The notes under the pieces are model-generated. The model was not told the DNA's origin. It ran no database searches and was given only the letters and a program-made list of their open reading frames with translations. Below, in pieces: positions 45,451 through 54,499 of a stretch of 64,000 nucleotides of DNA. The position numbers were made by a program, and so were the translations under genes. The first letter of the stretch is position 1; each line of letters opens with the position of its first letter. The stretch lies in contig DAINDF010000010.1 of NCBI GenBank assembly GCA_036732005.1, positions 62,001 through 126,000 on the forward strand, in the 5' to 3' direction. The stretch comes from UBA1926 sp036732005. Lineage in GTDB: Bacteria > Planctomycetota > Phycisphaerae > Phycisphaerales > UBA1924.

Positions 45451-45728
45451 CCATGGTCCGCCTCAGCCGCACCGCCCGCCGCAACCACCTCGGCGACCAG
45501 ATCGGCGAGATCACCGCCCCCACCCTGCTCATCTGGGGCCGCGAGGATGTCGTCACCCCACCCTCCGCCGCCCAGGGCTTCCTCGATCTCATGCCCAACG
45601 CCCGCATCGTCTGGGTCGATCGCTGCGGACACACCCCAATGCTCGAAGCCCCAGGCATCTTCGCCGAGTCCCTCACCGCCTTTGTCCGCGAACTCGAAGG
45701 CGAGCCGGAAAACCACGGAGACTGAACA

Positions 45729-47351
45729 ATGCCCTGGACACGCGCCGTCGGCTGGGGGCTGAGCGCTCGCGTCGCCCGCAGGGCGCGCCTCATCGCCGAC
45801 CGCGAACACTGGCGCCGCTCCACCATGCCAACTCAGGCCGCCACCCTGCGCAGCCTGCTCCGCCGCGCCGCCACGACCACCTTCGGCCGGGCCAACGACT
45901 TCGCAAGACTCGCCTCCCTCGCCGACGACGCCGCCCTCATCCAGGCCTACCGCGCCGCCCTCCCCGTCCGCGATTGGTACGGCTTCAAGGACGAGATCGC
46001 ACGCATGCGCGAGGCCGCCGAGCCCGATGTCCTCTGGCCCGGGCTCGTCACCCGTTTCGCCCAGACCAGCGGCACCACCGCCGGAGACAAGTTCATCCCC
46101 GTCTCGGACCAGATGCTCCGCTCAAACTTCCTCGCGAGCATGGACATCTTCGCCAGCCTCCGCGCCCGAGGCGTCTCCCTCGGAGACATCACCGACGGAC
46201 GCTGCCTCTTCCTGGGCGGGTCCAGCGACCTCCGCCCAAACGCCCACGGCATCGTCACCGCCGACCTCTCGGGCCTCGTCACCCCGATGATCCGATGGCC
46301 CATCTCCGCCATCTACTCCCCGGGCCCCGAGATCGCCCTCCTCAGCGACTGGCCCGAGAAGATCGAGAAAATGGCCGACCTCACCAGGCACCAGGACATC
46401 CGCATGATCAGCGGCATGCCCTCCTGGACCGTCGTCCTCATGAAGCGAATCCTCGAACTCACCGGCGCCCGCTGCATCCGCGAGGTCTGGCCCAACCTCC
46501 GCGTCTTCGTCCACGGCGGCGTCCGCTACGGGCCCTTCAAACCACGGATCGGAGAACTCTTCACCGGCTCGCCCGACGGCGACATCCCCGTCCGCCACGA
46601 GCTCTACCCCGCCAGCGAGGCCTTCATCGCCATGCAGGACCACCCCGACCACCCCGCCATGCGCCTCCTCACCGACCTCGGCAACTACTACGAGTTCGTC
46701 CCCCTCGAATCCCTCAACAACGACGGCACCGTCCCCCCCGAGGCCCCCGCCTTCACCCCCGCAACCGTCGAGCCGGGCGTCCGCTACATCGTCGTCCTCA
46801 CCACCTGCGCCGGCCTCTGGCGGTACAACATCGGCGATGTCGTCGAGTTCGACGAGGTCTGCGCCGACCTCGGCGCCCGCGGCGGCACCGGGCCCGCCCG
46901 ACTCCGCATCGTCGGACGACACCGCCACTTCATCAACGCCTTCGGCGAGAACCTCATCGTCGAGCACATCGAACGCGCCGTCGAGGCCGCACGCGACGCC
47001 ACCGGCATCCCCGTCGGCGAGTTCACCGCGGCCCCCGTCTACCCCGCCCCGGGGCGACAGGCCGGCCTCGAGCTCGTCATCGAACTCGAATCCCACGACG
47101 AACGCCGAATCGCCGCCTTCGCCGACCGCTTCGACGCCTCGCTCAAGGCACAGAATGTCGACTACACCACCAAGCGGGGCGACGATCTCGGCATGGGCCC
47201 ACCCACCATCACCCCCGTCCCCCCGGGCGCCTTCCACGCCTGGATGCAGGCACGCGGAAAACTCGGCGGCCAGCACAAGTGCCCACGCTGCGCCAACCAC
47301 CGCGAATTCGTCGACGCCGTCACCGCCATCGCCGGGCCCGTCCACGCCTGA
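45729..47351 (+). CDS. GH3 auxin-responsive-promoter family acyl-adenylating enzyme
   Basis: 540 residues from ATG 45729, three bases after the hydrolase stop. GH3 signatures: RFAQTSGTTAGDKFIPVSD (ATP loop), LRVFVHGGVRYGPFKP, YPASEAFIAMQD, TTCAGLWRYNIGDVVEF and RIVGRHRHFINAFGENL. Plant GH3 enzymes link amino acids to auxin or jasmonate; bacterial members are mostly uncharacterised and probably form acyl-adenylates in amide or ester synthesis. The adjoining hydrolase may act on the same compound (inference). Confidence 0.9.
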   Translation: MPWTRAVGWGLSARVARRARLIADREHWRRSTMPTQAATLRSLLRRAATTTFGRANDFARLASLADDAALIQAYRAALPVRDWYGFKDEIARMREAAEPDVLWPGLVTRFAQTSGTTAGDKFIPVSDQMLRSNFLASMDIFASLRARGVSLGDITDGRCLFLGGSSDLRPNAHGIVTADLSGLVTPMIRWPISAIYSPGPEIALLSDWPEKIEKMADLTRHQDIRMISGMPSWTVVLMKRILELTGARCIREVWPNLRVFVHGGVRYGPFKPRIGELFTGSPDGDIPVRHELYPASEAFIAMQDHPDHPAMRLLTDLGNYYEFVPLESLNNDGTVPPEAPAFTPATVEPGVRYIVVLTTCAGLWRYNIGDVVEFDEVCADLGARGGTGPARLRIVGRHRHFINAFGENLIVEHIERAVEAARDATGIPVGEFTAAPVYPAPGRQAGLELVIELESHDERRIAAFADRFDASLKAQNVDYTTKRGDDLGMGPPTITPVPPGAFHAWMQARGKLGGQHKCPRCANHREFVDAVTAIAGPVHA

Positions 47352-47403
47352 CCGCCCCGATCGCAACCGGCCCATGGGGGTGGGCCGCGGAAAGGAACCC
47401 GAC

Positions 47404-47925
47404 ATGCCCCAGGCAACCGAACTCGTGCCCCGCTCCGCTCACGCGATCCTCGACCAGACCGCCGAGACCATCGCAGGCCTCACCGACCACCAGTACCGCA
47501 CCCCGGGCTCCCAGGGCGCCGCCATCGGCCAGCATGTCCGACACGCCCTCGACCACTTCCGCAAACTCCTCGACGGCTACCGACACGACGGCCGCGTCGC
47601 CTACGACCGCCGCGACAGGGGCGTCCCCGTCGAGCACGACCGCGCCGCCGCGCTCGAAGAAATCGCCTCGCTCGCCGAAGGCCTCCAGGGCCTCGACGAA
47701 ACCCAACTCGGCTTCCCCATCCGCGTCGTCGCCATGGTCAACGGAGAAGGCGACGAGGTCGAGATGGAATCCACCCTCCTCCGCGAGCTCTGGTTCGCCA
47801 CCCACCACGCCATCCACCACAACGCCCTCATCAAGGCCGTCGCCGCCGAGTTCCACGCCCCACTCCCCGCCGGGTTCGGCCGCGCCCCTTCGACCCTGAA
47901 CTTCGAACGCGGCCCGGCCCGCTGA
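47404..47925 (+). CDS. DinB-like protein
   Basis: 173 residues, ATG 47404. Helical protein with GQHVRHALDHFRKLLDGYR near residue 40 and ATHHAIHHNALIKAVAAEF at about 130-148, giving the three-His metal site of the DinB superfamily. The second half of the second helix is shorter than in the protein at 30354; the two are only distantly related. Function unknown. Confidence 0.8.
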   Translation: MPQATELVPRSAHAILDQTAETIAGLTDHQYRTPGSQGAAIGQHVRHALDHFRKLLDGYRHDGRVAYDRRDRGVPVEHDRAAALEEIASLAEGLQGLDETQLGFPIRVVAMVNGEGDEVEMESTLLRELWFATHHAIHHNALIKAVAAEFHAPLPAGFGRAPSTLNFERGPAR

Positions 47926-47938
47926 CCGAGCCCCCCGC

Positions 47939-48682
47939 GTGTGCACCGTCTCGATCATCACCGTCCCCGGAGGATTCCGCCTCGTCCACAGCCGCGACGA
48001 GCAACGCACCCGCTCCCCCGCCGAGCCCCCGACCCGGCGCCGTAACCCGACCCTCGAGGTCCTCAGCCCCCGTGACCCAGACGCCGGCGGCACCTGGATC
48101 GCCGCCCGCGCCGACGGCCTTGTCCTCGCCGTCATGAATGTCAACCCCACACCTCCCCCACCCCTCGACCGCGCAGCCCTTCGCTCGCGAGGCCTGATCA
48201 TCCCCGCCCTCCTCGCCCTGCCCGCCAGCGACATCGCCCCCGCGGTCGCCCGCCTCGAGCCCGGGCTTTTCGCCCCGTTCCGCCTTGTCGCCGCCAGCCC
48301 CTCCACCGGCGTGAACTCGTGGACATGGACCGGTCTCGGCCGCCTCACCCACGACAACCACACCACGCCCGTCTGCTGGCCCACCTCAGGACTCGGCGAC
48401 GACCTCGTCGCCCCCCGCACCCCGCTCTTCGAGAAAATGGTCGCCCCCGCCCCCTCCCCCGCGGCCCAGGACGCCTTCCACGCCCACCGCTGGGCCGACC
48501 TCCCCCATCCCGCCGGGGCCCAGAGCGTCCTGATGAGCCGCCCCGACGCCCAGACCGTCAGCATCACAACCGTCGTCTCCACCGCCGCCGCGATCCGCAT
48601 GGCCTACCGCGCCGTCCGCCCGGGATCCGACGCCTGGGACCGGGCCGCCTGGCATGACTTCGGCGAGCTCGAGATCCGCTGA
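47939..48682 (+). CDS. NRDE-family (TANGO2-like) protein
   Basis: 247 residues from GTG 47939. The start MCTVSIITVPGGFRLVHSRDEQ matches the NRDE family, with HSRDE in place of NRDE. The phrases DPDAGGTWIAARADGLVLAV and RSRGLIIPALLAL are also characteristic. Cys2 becomes N-terminal after removal of Met and could act as an Ntn-type nucleophile (family-based inference). The family has been tied to heme or lipid handling; the role here is unknown. Confidence 0.82.
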   Translation: MCTVSIITVPGGFRLVHSRDEQRTRSPAEPPTRRRNPTLEVLSPRDPDAGGTWIAARADGLVLAVMNVNPTPPPPLDRAALRSRGLIIPALLALPASDIAPAVARLEPGLFAPFRLVAASPSTGVNSWTWTGLGRLTHDNHTTPVCWPTSGLGDDLVAPRTPLFEKMVAPAPSPAAQDAFHAHRWADLPHPAGAQSVLMSRPDAQTVSITTVVSTAAAIRMAYRAVRPGSDAWDRAAWHDFGELEIR

Positions 48683-48725
48683 CCGCCCTGCGAACCCCGC
48701 CCCGGGCCGCTACAGTTGCACCCCT

Positions 48726-50141
48726 ATGGACGCGATCAGGAATTTCGTCGAGGACAACATCTCCGCCCAGCTCTTCGTCAGCGCCCATGTGCTGCTGATC
48801 ATGGTGCATGTCGTCCTCATCGTCGTGGCCTACTCGGTCTTCCTCGAACGCAAGATCTCCGCCTACATCCAGGACCGAATCGGGCCCAACCGCGTCGGCT
48901 TCGACTTCGGCCTCCCCTTCCTCAAGTTCCTCGGCACCGACGGGCCCCTCAAGGGCGTCCTCGGCCTCGGACAGCCCCTCGCCGACGGCATCAAGTTCCT
49001 CCTCAAGGAGGACTACACCCCCGGCAAGGTCGACAAGATCCTCTTCACCCTCGCACCTGTCCTCATCATCATCCCGGCCCTCATCGGCTTCGTCGTGATC
49101 CCCTGGGGCGGGTGGTGGCACCTCGGCGACATCCCCACCCCCTTCGGCACCATCCAGGGCGGAAAGGTCCTCATCGCCGGAGCCGATGTCAACATCGGAA
49201 TCGTCTACCTCCTCGCCGTCGCCTCCCTCGGCGTCTACGGCGTCACCCTCGGCGGATGGGCCTCAAACAGCAAGTTCTCCTTCCTCGGGGGCCTCCGCGC
49301 CACCGCCCAGATGATCTCCTACGAGATCCCCCTCGGCCTCAGCCTCATGGCCGCCCTCCTCGTCGTCGGCTCCGTCATCCCAACCAAGCTCATCGACTAC
49401 CAGGTCCAGCACGGCTGGCTCATCCTCGCCCAGCCCATGGCCGCCCTCCTCTTCTTCATCGCCATCCTCGCCGAGGCCAACCGCGCCCCCTTCGACAACG
49501 CCGAGGCCGAGCAGGAACTCGTCGGTGGATACCACACCGAGTACTCCTCCATGCGCTTCGCCCTCTTCTTCCTCGCCGAATACGCCCACATGGTCACCTC
49601 CGCCGCCTTCCTCGTCCTCCTCTTCTTCGGCGGGTACCACCTCCCCCTCGGCTGGCTCGGCCTGGGCGAAGACCACTGGCTCAGCCCCGAGGCCACCGGC
49701 TTCGCCGCCGTCCTCGCCAAGATCGCCGTCTACCTCGCCAAGGTCGTCCTCGTCATCTGCTTCGAGATGCTCATCCGCTGGACCCTCCCACGCCTCCGCT
49801 ACGACCAGGTCATGATGCTCGGCTGGCAGACCCTCATCCCCACCAGCCTCGCCGTCGTCGTCGTCACCAGCATCATGGTCTACTTCGGCCAGACCCCCGC
49901 CGACCTCGCCGAGTCCCTCAACGCCTTCGCGTGGCTCCCCATGTTCGCCGTCAACGCCCTCCTCTTCGCCGCCGTCTACCTCGGCCAGACCATGCTCCCG
50001 AGGTCCACCGCGAACCGCCGCGTCCGCCTCTACGGCTCACGCTTCTTCCCTGTCGAGGGCGAGTCGCCGGCCTCCGCCCCCTCCCACGCCATGGCCCTCG
50101 AAGACCGCCCCGTCCAGGGCACCGTTTCAGGGCCCATCTGA
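48726..50141 (+). CDS. nuoH: NADH-quinone oxidoreductase subunit H
   Basis: 471 residues from ATG 48726. The membrane subunit of complex I that carries the quinone site: SVFLERKISAYIQDRIGPNR, LADGIKFLLKEDYTPGKVD, ISYEIPLGLSLMAALLVVG, AEANRAPFDNAEAEQELVGG and YHTEYSSMRFALFFLAEYAH. It is much longer than E. coli NuoH (about 325); extra loops lie around residues 120-150 and 315-335, and about 45 residues extend the C-terminus. No other nuo gene is near, so this copy is separated from the rest of the complex. Confidence 0.95.
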   Translation: MDAIRNFVEDNISAQLFVSAHVLLIMVHVVLIVVAYSVFLERKISAYIQDRIGPNRVGFDFGLPFLKFLGTDGPLKGVLGLGQPLADGIKFLLKEDYTPGKVDKILFTLAPVLIIIPALIGFVVIPWGGWWHLGDIPTPFGTIQGGKVLIAGADVNIGIVYLLAVASLGVYGVTLGGWASNSKFSFLGGLRATAQMISYEIPLGLSLMAALLVVGSVIPTKLIDYQVQHGWLILAQPMAALLFFIAILAEANRAPFDNAEAEQELVGGYHTEYSSMRFALFFLAEYAHMVTSAAFLVLLFFGGYHLPLGWLGLGEDHWLSPEATGFAAVLAKIAVYLAKVVLVICFEMLIRWTLPRLRYDQVMMLGWQTLIPTSLAVVVVTSIMVYFGQTPADLAESLNAFAWLPMFAVNALLFAAVYLGQTMLPRSTANRRVRLYGSRFFPVEGESPASAPSHAMALEDRPVQGTVSGPI

Positions 50142-50312
50142 TCCCCGGGGCAGCCCCGGAAGCGGTGAACCCAGGCCCCCAGACCTCGCCGCCTTCTCCC
50201 CGAAGCCCCCTCCCGCCGCCCGTCGATTGGACCCCGCCCAGGGGGCCGGCCTACACTGGCGGTCCCGCCGGACCCCGCGACAAGGGCCGGACGAGGCTTC
50301 GGAGCGATCCCC

Positions 50313-50705
50313 ATGGGCACCCAGCAGATCATCGAGTCCATCAACGAGGCAACCCTGAACAAGGACCTGCCTCTCTTCGACATCGGCGACACCATCAATG
50401 TCCACCAGCGCATCGTCGAGGGTGAGAAAGAACGCATCCAGGTCTACCAGGGCGTTCTCATCAGCCGCAAGGGCCGCGGTATCGGCGAGATGATCACCGT
50501 CCGCCGCATCGTCGACAATGTCGGCATCGAGCGGACCTGGCCCCTCCACAGCCCCTTCCTCGCCAAGATCGAGGTCGTCCGCCGCGGCGACGCCCGCCGC
50601 GCCAAGCTCTACTACCTCCGCGACCGCGTCGGCAAGAGCCGCCGCATCCGCGACCGCCGCCGCGGCCTCAAGCATGTCCAGGGCCTCGACACGGTCCAGA
50701 AGTAA
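50313..50705 (+). CDS. rplS: Ribosomal protein L19
   Basis: 130 residues, ATG 50313 with GGAGCG upstream. Typical L19: LPLFDIGDTINVHQRIVEGE, RIQVYQGVLISRKGRGIGE, TVRRIVDNVGIERTWPLHSP and the basic ending KLYYLRDRVGKSRRIRDRR. It sits at the 30S-50S interface. In many bacteria it follows trmD, but here it stands alone and is followed by a terminator. Confidence 0.97.
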   Translation: MGTQQIIESINEATLNKDLPLFDIGDTINVHQRIVEGEKERIQVYQGVLISRKGRGIGEMITVRRIVDNVGIERTWPLHSPFLAKIEVVRRGDARRAKLYYLRDRVGKSRRIRDRRRGLKHVQGLDTVQK

Positions 50706-50730
50706 GCCCACCCAACCCAAGCCCCCCCAT

Positions 50731-50773
50731 GATCCGCCCGAACGCCTCCGGTGGTCGGGCGGATCGCCTTTTT
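50731..50773 (+). terminator. Rho-independent terminator after rplS
   Basis: Stem GATCCGCCCGA (50731-50741) with TCGGGCGGATC (50755-50765), 13-base loop, followed by GCC and five T (50769-50773). Confidence 0.85.
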
Positions 50774-50843
50774 GCCTCCTCTCTCTCGGCGTCCACAGCC
50801 TCACAACCCAGCCCGCCCCAACGGGCCCCGCTATCCTCTTTTT

Positions 50844-51287
50844 ATGCCCGAAGAACGCCCCCGCCGCGCCACCGTCTCCATCGCCGCAGACAACTACCGC
50901 ACCCGCTGCACCGCCGGCGACGCCCACGAGGTCACCTGCGACGAGCCCGTCGCACTCGGAGGCCAGAACCTCGGCCCCACCCCCGTCGAACTCTTCCTCA
51001 TGGCCATCGGCGCCTGCAAGGCGATGACCGCCCGCATGTACGCCGACCGCAAGGGCTGGCCCCTCACCGGCGCCACCTGCGACATCACCCAGGACATGCG
51101 CCAGCCCGACGACGCCCTTCCCCGCAAGGTGCCCCGTATCGAAGTCACCATGCGCTTCGACGGCGACCTCGACGCCGAGCAGCGAGCCCGCCTCCTCGAG
51201 ATCGCCGAGAAGTGCCCCGTCCAGAAGATGATCACCGGCGACTGCGTCCTCCACGCCCGTCTCGCCGACGAGGAGCCCCCACGATGA
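50844..51287 (+). CDS. OsmC family protein
   Basis: 147 residues, ATG 50844. The two redox Cys of OsmC/Ohr-type proteins are present: Cys58 in LFLMAIGACKAMTARMYA and Cys124 in AEKCPVQKMI. GGQNLGPTPVELFL is the family entry motif. Members reduce organic peroxides with thiols. The stop overlaps the ATG of the next gene by four bases. Confidence 0.9.
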   Translation: MPEERPRRATVSIAADNYRTRCTAGDAHEVTCDEPVALGGQNLGPTPVELFLMAIGACKAMTARMYADRKGWPLTGATCDITQDMRQPDDALPRKVPRIEVTMRFDGDLDAEQRARLLEIAEKCPVQKMITGDCVLHARLADEEPPR

Positions 51288-52369
51288 GCCCCAAGCGGAC
51301 ACTCGCCGCCCTGCTCTTCACCACCGCCATCACCGCCGCCCAGCCCAGCGCGCCCTCGCCCTCCCGCGACCCCGACGCGCTCCCCCAGCAGCAAGACGCC
51401 ATCGAGATCGGCGGAGGCGCCCTCGTTCTCACCGACCCGCGACTCCACCTCGCCGACGCCCCCGCCTGCGCCTTCCGAAACGCCGTCCGCCCCGACGGAC
51501 AGCCCCTCGTCATCGCCCACCGCGGCGCGTCCGGCTATCTCCCCGAGCACACGCTCGCCGCCTACGCCGCCGCCTATTTCATGGGCGCCGATGTCCTCGA
51601 ACCCGATGTCGTCCTCACCCGAGACGCCGTCCCCATCTGCCTCCACGACCTCACCCTCGACGACACCACCGACGCCGCAACCAAGTTCCCCGACCGCGCA
51701 CGCCCCGACGGAAAGCGCTACGCCATCGACTTCACGCTCGCCGAGATCAAGTCCCTCGCCAAACTCGGCCGCGAAGGCCGACCCCGCCTTCCGGGCCAAA
51801 CCATCCCCACCCTCAACGAGACGCTCACCCTCCTCGCCGAACTCAACGCCCGGACCGGACGAACCGTCGGCGTCATCCCCGAGCCCAAGGACCCCGCCTT
51901 CCACCGCAGCGAGGGAATCCCCATCGAGCCCGTCCTCCTCCAGTCCCTCACCGCCCACGGCTACGAAGGCCCCAACGCCCGCTGCGCCGTGCAGTGCTTC
52001 GATCTCGCCTCCCTCGAGGCCATGCGGAAGGACCTCGGCTCGACCCTCCCGATGGCCTACCTCATCGCCGACCCCGTCGACCGCGCCACCCTCGAACGCG
52101 CCGCTCGCACCTGCTCCGCCCTGGGCCCCAAGCGCTCACTCCTCCTCGAGAAACGCAACGACCGATGGGAGATCGCCCGGACCCTCGTCGAAGCCCGCGA
52201 GATCGGCCTGGCCCTTTACCCGTGGACCTTCGCCAACGACGAGGACGAGATGTCCGTCTTCTTCGCCATCGGGGTCGACGGCCTCTTCACCGACTTCCCC
52301 GACCACGGCGCAGCCGCACGCGAGGCGGTCCGCCACGACGCCGCCCCGCCCCTCCACGCCGAAGACTGA
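51284..52369 (+). CDS. Glycerophosphodiester phosphodiesterase, secreted
   Basis: 361 residues from ATG 51284 (ATGA overlap). A signal peptide is visible (TLAALLFTTAITAAQPSA). GDPD barrel motifs: LVIAHRGASGYLPEHTLAAY, GADVLEPDVVLTRDAVPICL with HD after it, GVIPEPKDP, and the closing GVDGLFTDFPD. The His pair and the Glu/Asp metal ligands are kept. It cleaves glycerophosphodiesters to glycerol-3-phosphate and an alcohol in the periplasm, GlpQ-like. Confidence 0.92.
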   Translation: MSPKRTLAALLFTTAITAAQPSAPSPSRDPDALPQQQDAIEIGGGALVLTDPRLHLADAPACAFRNAVRPDGQPLVIAHRGASGYLPEHTLAAYAAAYFMGADVLEPDVVLTRDAVPICLHDLTLDDTTDAATKFPDRARPDGKRYAIDFTLAEIKSLAKLGREGRPRLPGQTIPTLNETLTLLAELNARTGRTVGVIPEPKDPAFHRSEGIPIEPVLLQSLTAHGYEGPNARCAVQCFDLASLEAMRKDLGSTLPMAYLIADPVDRATLERAARTCSALGPKRSLLLEKRNDRWEIARTLVEAREIGLALYPWTFANDEDEMSVFFAIGVDGLFTDFPDHGAAAREAVRHDAAPPLHAED

Positions 52370-52495
52370 TTCGCCCCCGGTCCCCTCCAACCTGTGCGCC
52401 GATGGTGCCACCACCCGCCGCGTCAGCGGCGCGTGGTGGAGATCGGGCGCCCGCGCACAGAGCACGAGCGTCCTCCAGCCCGCGCATCGCCCCGC

Positions 52496-53470
52496 TCACA
52501 CCCGCACCGCCCCCACCAACTCCGCCACCGACGAGACCCCCTGCGACCGCGCCCATTTCTCGTAGACCAGCGAGATCTTCACCGGCGCCCCCGGATCCGC
52601 AAACAGCGCCGTCCCGACCTGCACCCCGCTCGCCCCCGCCAGAATCAACTCCGCCGCGTCGTCCCAATGCATCACCCCGCCGATCCCCACGAGCGGCGTC
52701 CCCGTCTCACGCGCGATCCCCCGATACACCAGGTGCACCAGCCGCACGACGATGTTGTGCACCGCCGGACCGGACAGCCCACCCGTCACATTCCCCAGCC
52801 TCGGCTCCCGCGTCCGCACATCGATCGCCATCCCCGGCGTCGTGTTGCACAGCGACAACCCGTCCGCCCCCGGACGCCCGTTGGGCCCCCCGGGCCGCGC
52901 CCCGGGCCCGGGCTCGACCGCCGCCCGCGCCAATTCCACGATCGAATGGGGCGTCCCCACCGCCACCGGCGGCAACTTGACGAACAAACGAGTCCGCGCA
53001 AGCACGCCCCGAACCGCACGCACCAACTCCCCGAGCAGCCGAGGATCCGCCCCGAACTCCACCCCGTGCGCCACATTCGGGCACGAGACATTCAACTCCA
53101 CCGCCGGAATCGCCCCCACCTCGTCGAGCTCCCCGGCCACACGCACATAATCCTCGATCGAGAACCCCGCGACCGACCCGAAGACCACCGTCGGCACCCC
53201 CGCCGCCTTCGGCGCGATGTGCTCCACGAAGTGCCCCACCCCCACATTCGCGAGCCCGATCGCGTTCAGCATCCCCGCCTTCACCGGAGCCACGCGCCAC
53301 GCCCGGTTCCCCTTCCGCGCCTCGGGCGTGATCGACTTCGTCACCACCGCCCCCACCCGCGAGAGGTCCAGCACATCCCCCATCTCATCCAGCGAACCCG
53401 CCGTCCCCGCCGCCAGGATCACCGGGTTCCGCAGCGAGAGGCCGGCAAGATCGGTCTGCAGCATCGTCAT
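52496..53470 (-). CDS. pyrD: Dihydroorotate dehydrogenase, class 1
   Basis: 324 residues from ATG 53470. FMN barrel for pyrimidine synthesis: LRNPVILAAGTAG, KSITPEARKGNRAWRV, AVELNVSCPNVAHGVEFG with the catalytic Cys in NVSCPN (class 1; class 2 has Ser), FVKLPPVAVG, LCNTTPGMAID and LVGIGGVMHWDDAAELILAG. The class 1B enzyme needs a PyrK electron-transfer subunit, which is not adjacent. Convergent with the GDPD gene, and followed upstream by tRNA-Thr. Confidence 0.94.
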   Translation of the reverse strand: MTMLQTDLAGLSLRNPVILAAGTAGSLDEMGDVLDLSRVGAVVTKSITPEARKGNRAWRVAPVKAGMLNAIGLANVGVGHFVEHIAPKAAGVPTVVFGSVAGFSIEDYVRVAGELDEVGAIPAVELNVSCPNVAHGVEFGADPRLLGELVRAVRGVLARTRLFVKLPPVAVGTPHSIVELARAAVEPGPGARPGGPNGRPGADGLSLCNTTPGMAIDVRTREPRLGNVTGGLSGPAVHNIVVRLVHLVYRGIARETGTPLVGIGGVMHWDDAAELILAGASGVQVGTALFADPGAPVKISLVYEKWARSQGVSSVAELVGAVRV

Positions 53471-53530
53471 CAGCGTCTCTCGGCCCCGCCGCGCGCCACG
53501 CCACCGCCGCACGCCGAAGAGCGTTCGAAG

Positions 53531-53603
53531 AGCCGCCTGCCGGACTCGAACCGGCGACCATTGGTTTACAAAACCAATGCTCTACCAACTGAGCTAAGGC
53601 GGC
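53531..53603 (-). tRNA. tRNA-Thr (anticodon UGU)
   Basis: 73 bases. Acceptor GCCGCCT pairs with AGGCGGC; D-arm GCTC-AGTTGGTA-GAGC; anticodon stem TTGGT/ACCAA with loop TTTGTAA, giving anticodon TGT at 53570-53568; T-arm GCCGG-TTCGAGT-CCGGC. The discriminator base is T and CCA is not encoded. Confidence 0.97.
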
Positions 53604-53652
53604 CACGCCGGGAAGACCCCGCGTCCCATTCTACGGCGCCGCCCCCGTCGCC

Positions 53653-54492
53653 TCACCCCCCGACCAGCACCGTCCCCCGGCTCCCGGGTGACTCCGCCTC
53701 CGCACGCAGCGCCCCCGCCTCCGCCCCAATGATGTGCACCGCCCCCACGCCCCGCTCCAAGTTCTCGAGCGCCTCCTCCACCTTCGGGATCATCCCCCCA
53801 ACGATCACCCCCGCCTCGATCGCCCGCCGCGCCTCCGGCCCCGTAAGGCGCGGGATCCGCGTCCCCGGATCGTCCTTGTCCCGCAGCACCCCGGGCACAC
53901 CCGTCATCAGGAACAGGTGATCCGCGCCCAACGCCGCCGCCAGCGCCGTCGACACCGTGTCCGCGTTGATGTTGTACACCTCGCAGGGCCGCCCCTCCGA
54001 CGGGGCACGCTCGCTGATCCCGAGCGAGTTCAGCACCGGCGTGTATCCCCCTCGCCACAGGTGCTCGATCAAACCCGTCTCGATCCGCTTCACATCGCCC
54101 ACCAACCCGAAATCCACCGGCTCCGCCCCACCGCCCGAGACCACCTTCGGAGGCCTCCGAACCGCCGTCACCAGCCCCGCCGAAACCCCGCTCAACCCCA
54201 CCGCCCGCAGCCCCACCCCCGCCGCCGCGGCCACCACATCAACGCTGCACTCACCCGCAAGCACCTGCTTCATCACCCGCAGCGTCGCCGCGTCCGTCAC
54301 ACGCCGGCCGCCGACCTGCTTCCGCTCCAGACCAAGCGCCGCCGTCAGCGCGTTCGCCTGCGGGTTCCCCCCGTGGCACAGCACGAACCGCCACCCCGCG
54401 CAGGTCAGCCCCGCGACCTCCCCCATCGCCGACATCAGCCGCGCCGTGTCCGCAACGATCTCCCCACCAAATTTCAGCACCGCCGTGGTCAT
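53653..54492 (-). CDS. argB: Acetylglutamate kinase
   Basis: 279 residues from ATG 54492, seven bases after argC. Amino acid kinase fold: TAVLKFGGEIVADTARL (phosphate loop), FVLCHGGNPQANALTAALGL, VGGRRVTDAATLRVMKQVL, YNINADTVSTALAAALGADH, FLMTGVPGVLRDKDDP and GGMIPKVEEAL. It phosphorylates N-acetylglutamate, the second step of arginine synthesis. Runs leftward with argC. Confidence 0.94.
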   Translation of the reverse strand: MTTAVLKFGGEIVADTARLMSAMGEVAGLTCAGWRFVLCHGGNPQANALTAALGLERKQVGGRRVTDAATLRVMKQVLAGECSVDVVAAAAGVGLRAVGLSGVSAGLVTAVRRPPKVVSGGGAEPVDFGLVGDVKRIETGLIEHLWRGGYTPVLNSLGISERAPSEGRPCEVYNINADTVSTALAAALGADHLFLMTGVPGVLRDKDDPGTRIPRLTGPEARRAIEAGVIVGGMIPKVEEALENLERGVGAVHIIGAEAGALRAEAESPGSRGTVLVGG

Positions 54493-54499
54493 CGCGTCC

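Larger units (their letters stand above)
44645..45725 (+). pseudogene. Alpha/beta hydrolase gene interrupted by a stop, an N gap and foreign sequence
   Basis: The N-terminal part starts at GTG 44645: DVVFLHGLVGLNDHWGGVI (oxyanion loop HG), then VLAGNSFGGHVALRVA with the nucleophile Ser in GNSFGG. At 45161-45163 an in-frame TAA occurs, yet the same frame continues as LFYDPRAMHEDDIDRAH up to the Ns at 45216, as expected of a homologue. The C-terminal part resumes in another frame at about 45451 with MVRLSRTARRNHLGDQIG, LLIWGREDVVTPP (catalytic Asp) and RCGHTPMLEAP (catalytic His), ending at 45725. The intervening bases encode an unrelated protein. The real gene is probably intact in the organism and damaged only in the assembly. 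Confidence 0.85.

Noticed and set aside
45185..47899. 904-codon plus-strand frame spanning the N gap
   Set aside because: It joins the hydrolase, the TrbE piece and an out-of-frame reading of the GH3 gene; beyond 45450 it is only Arg/Pro/His noise.
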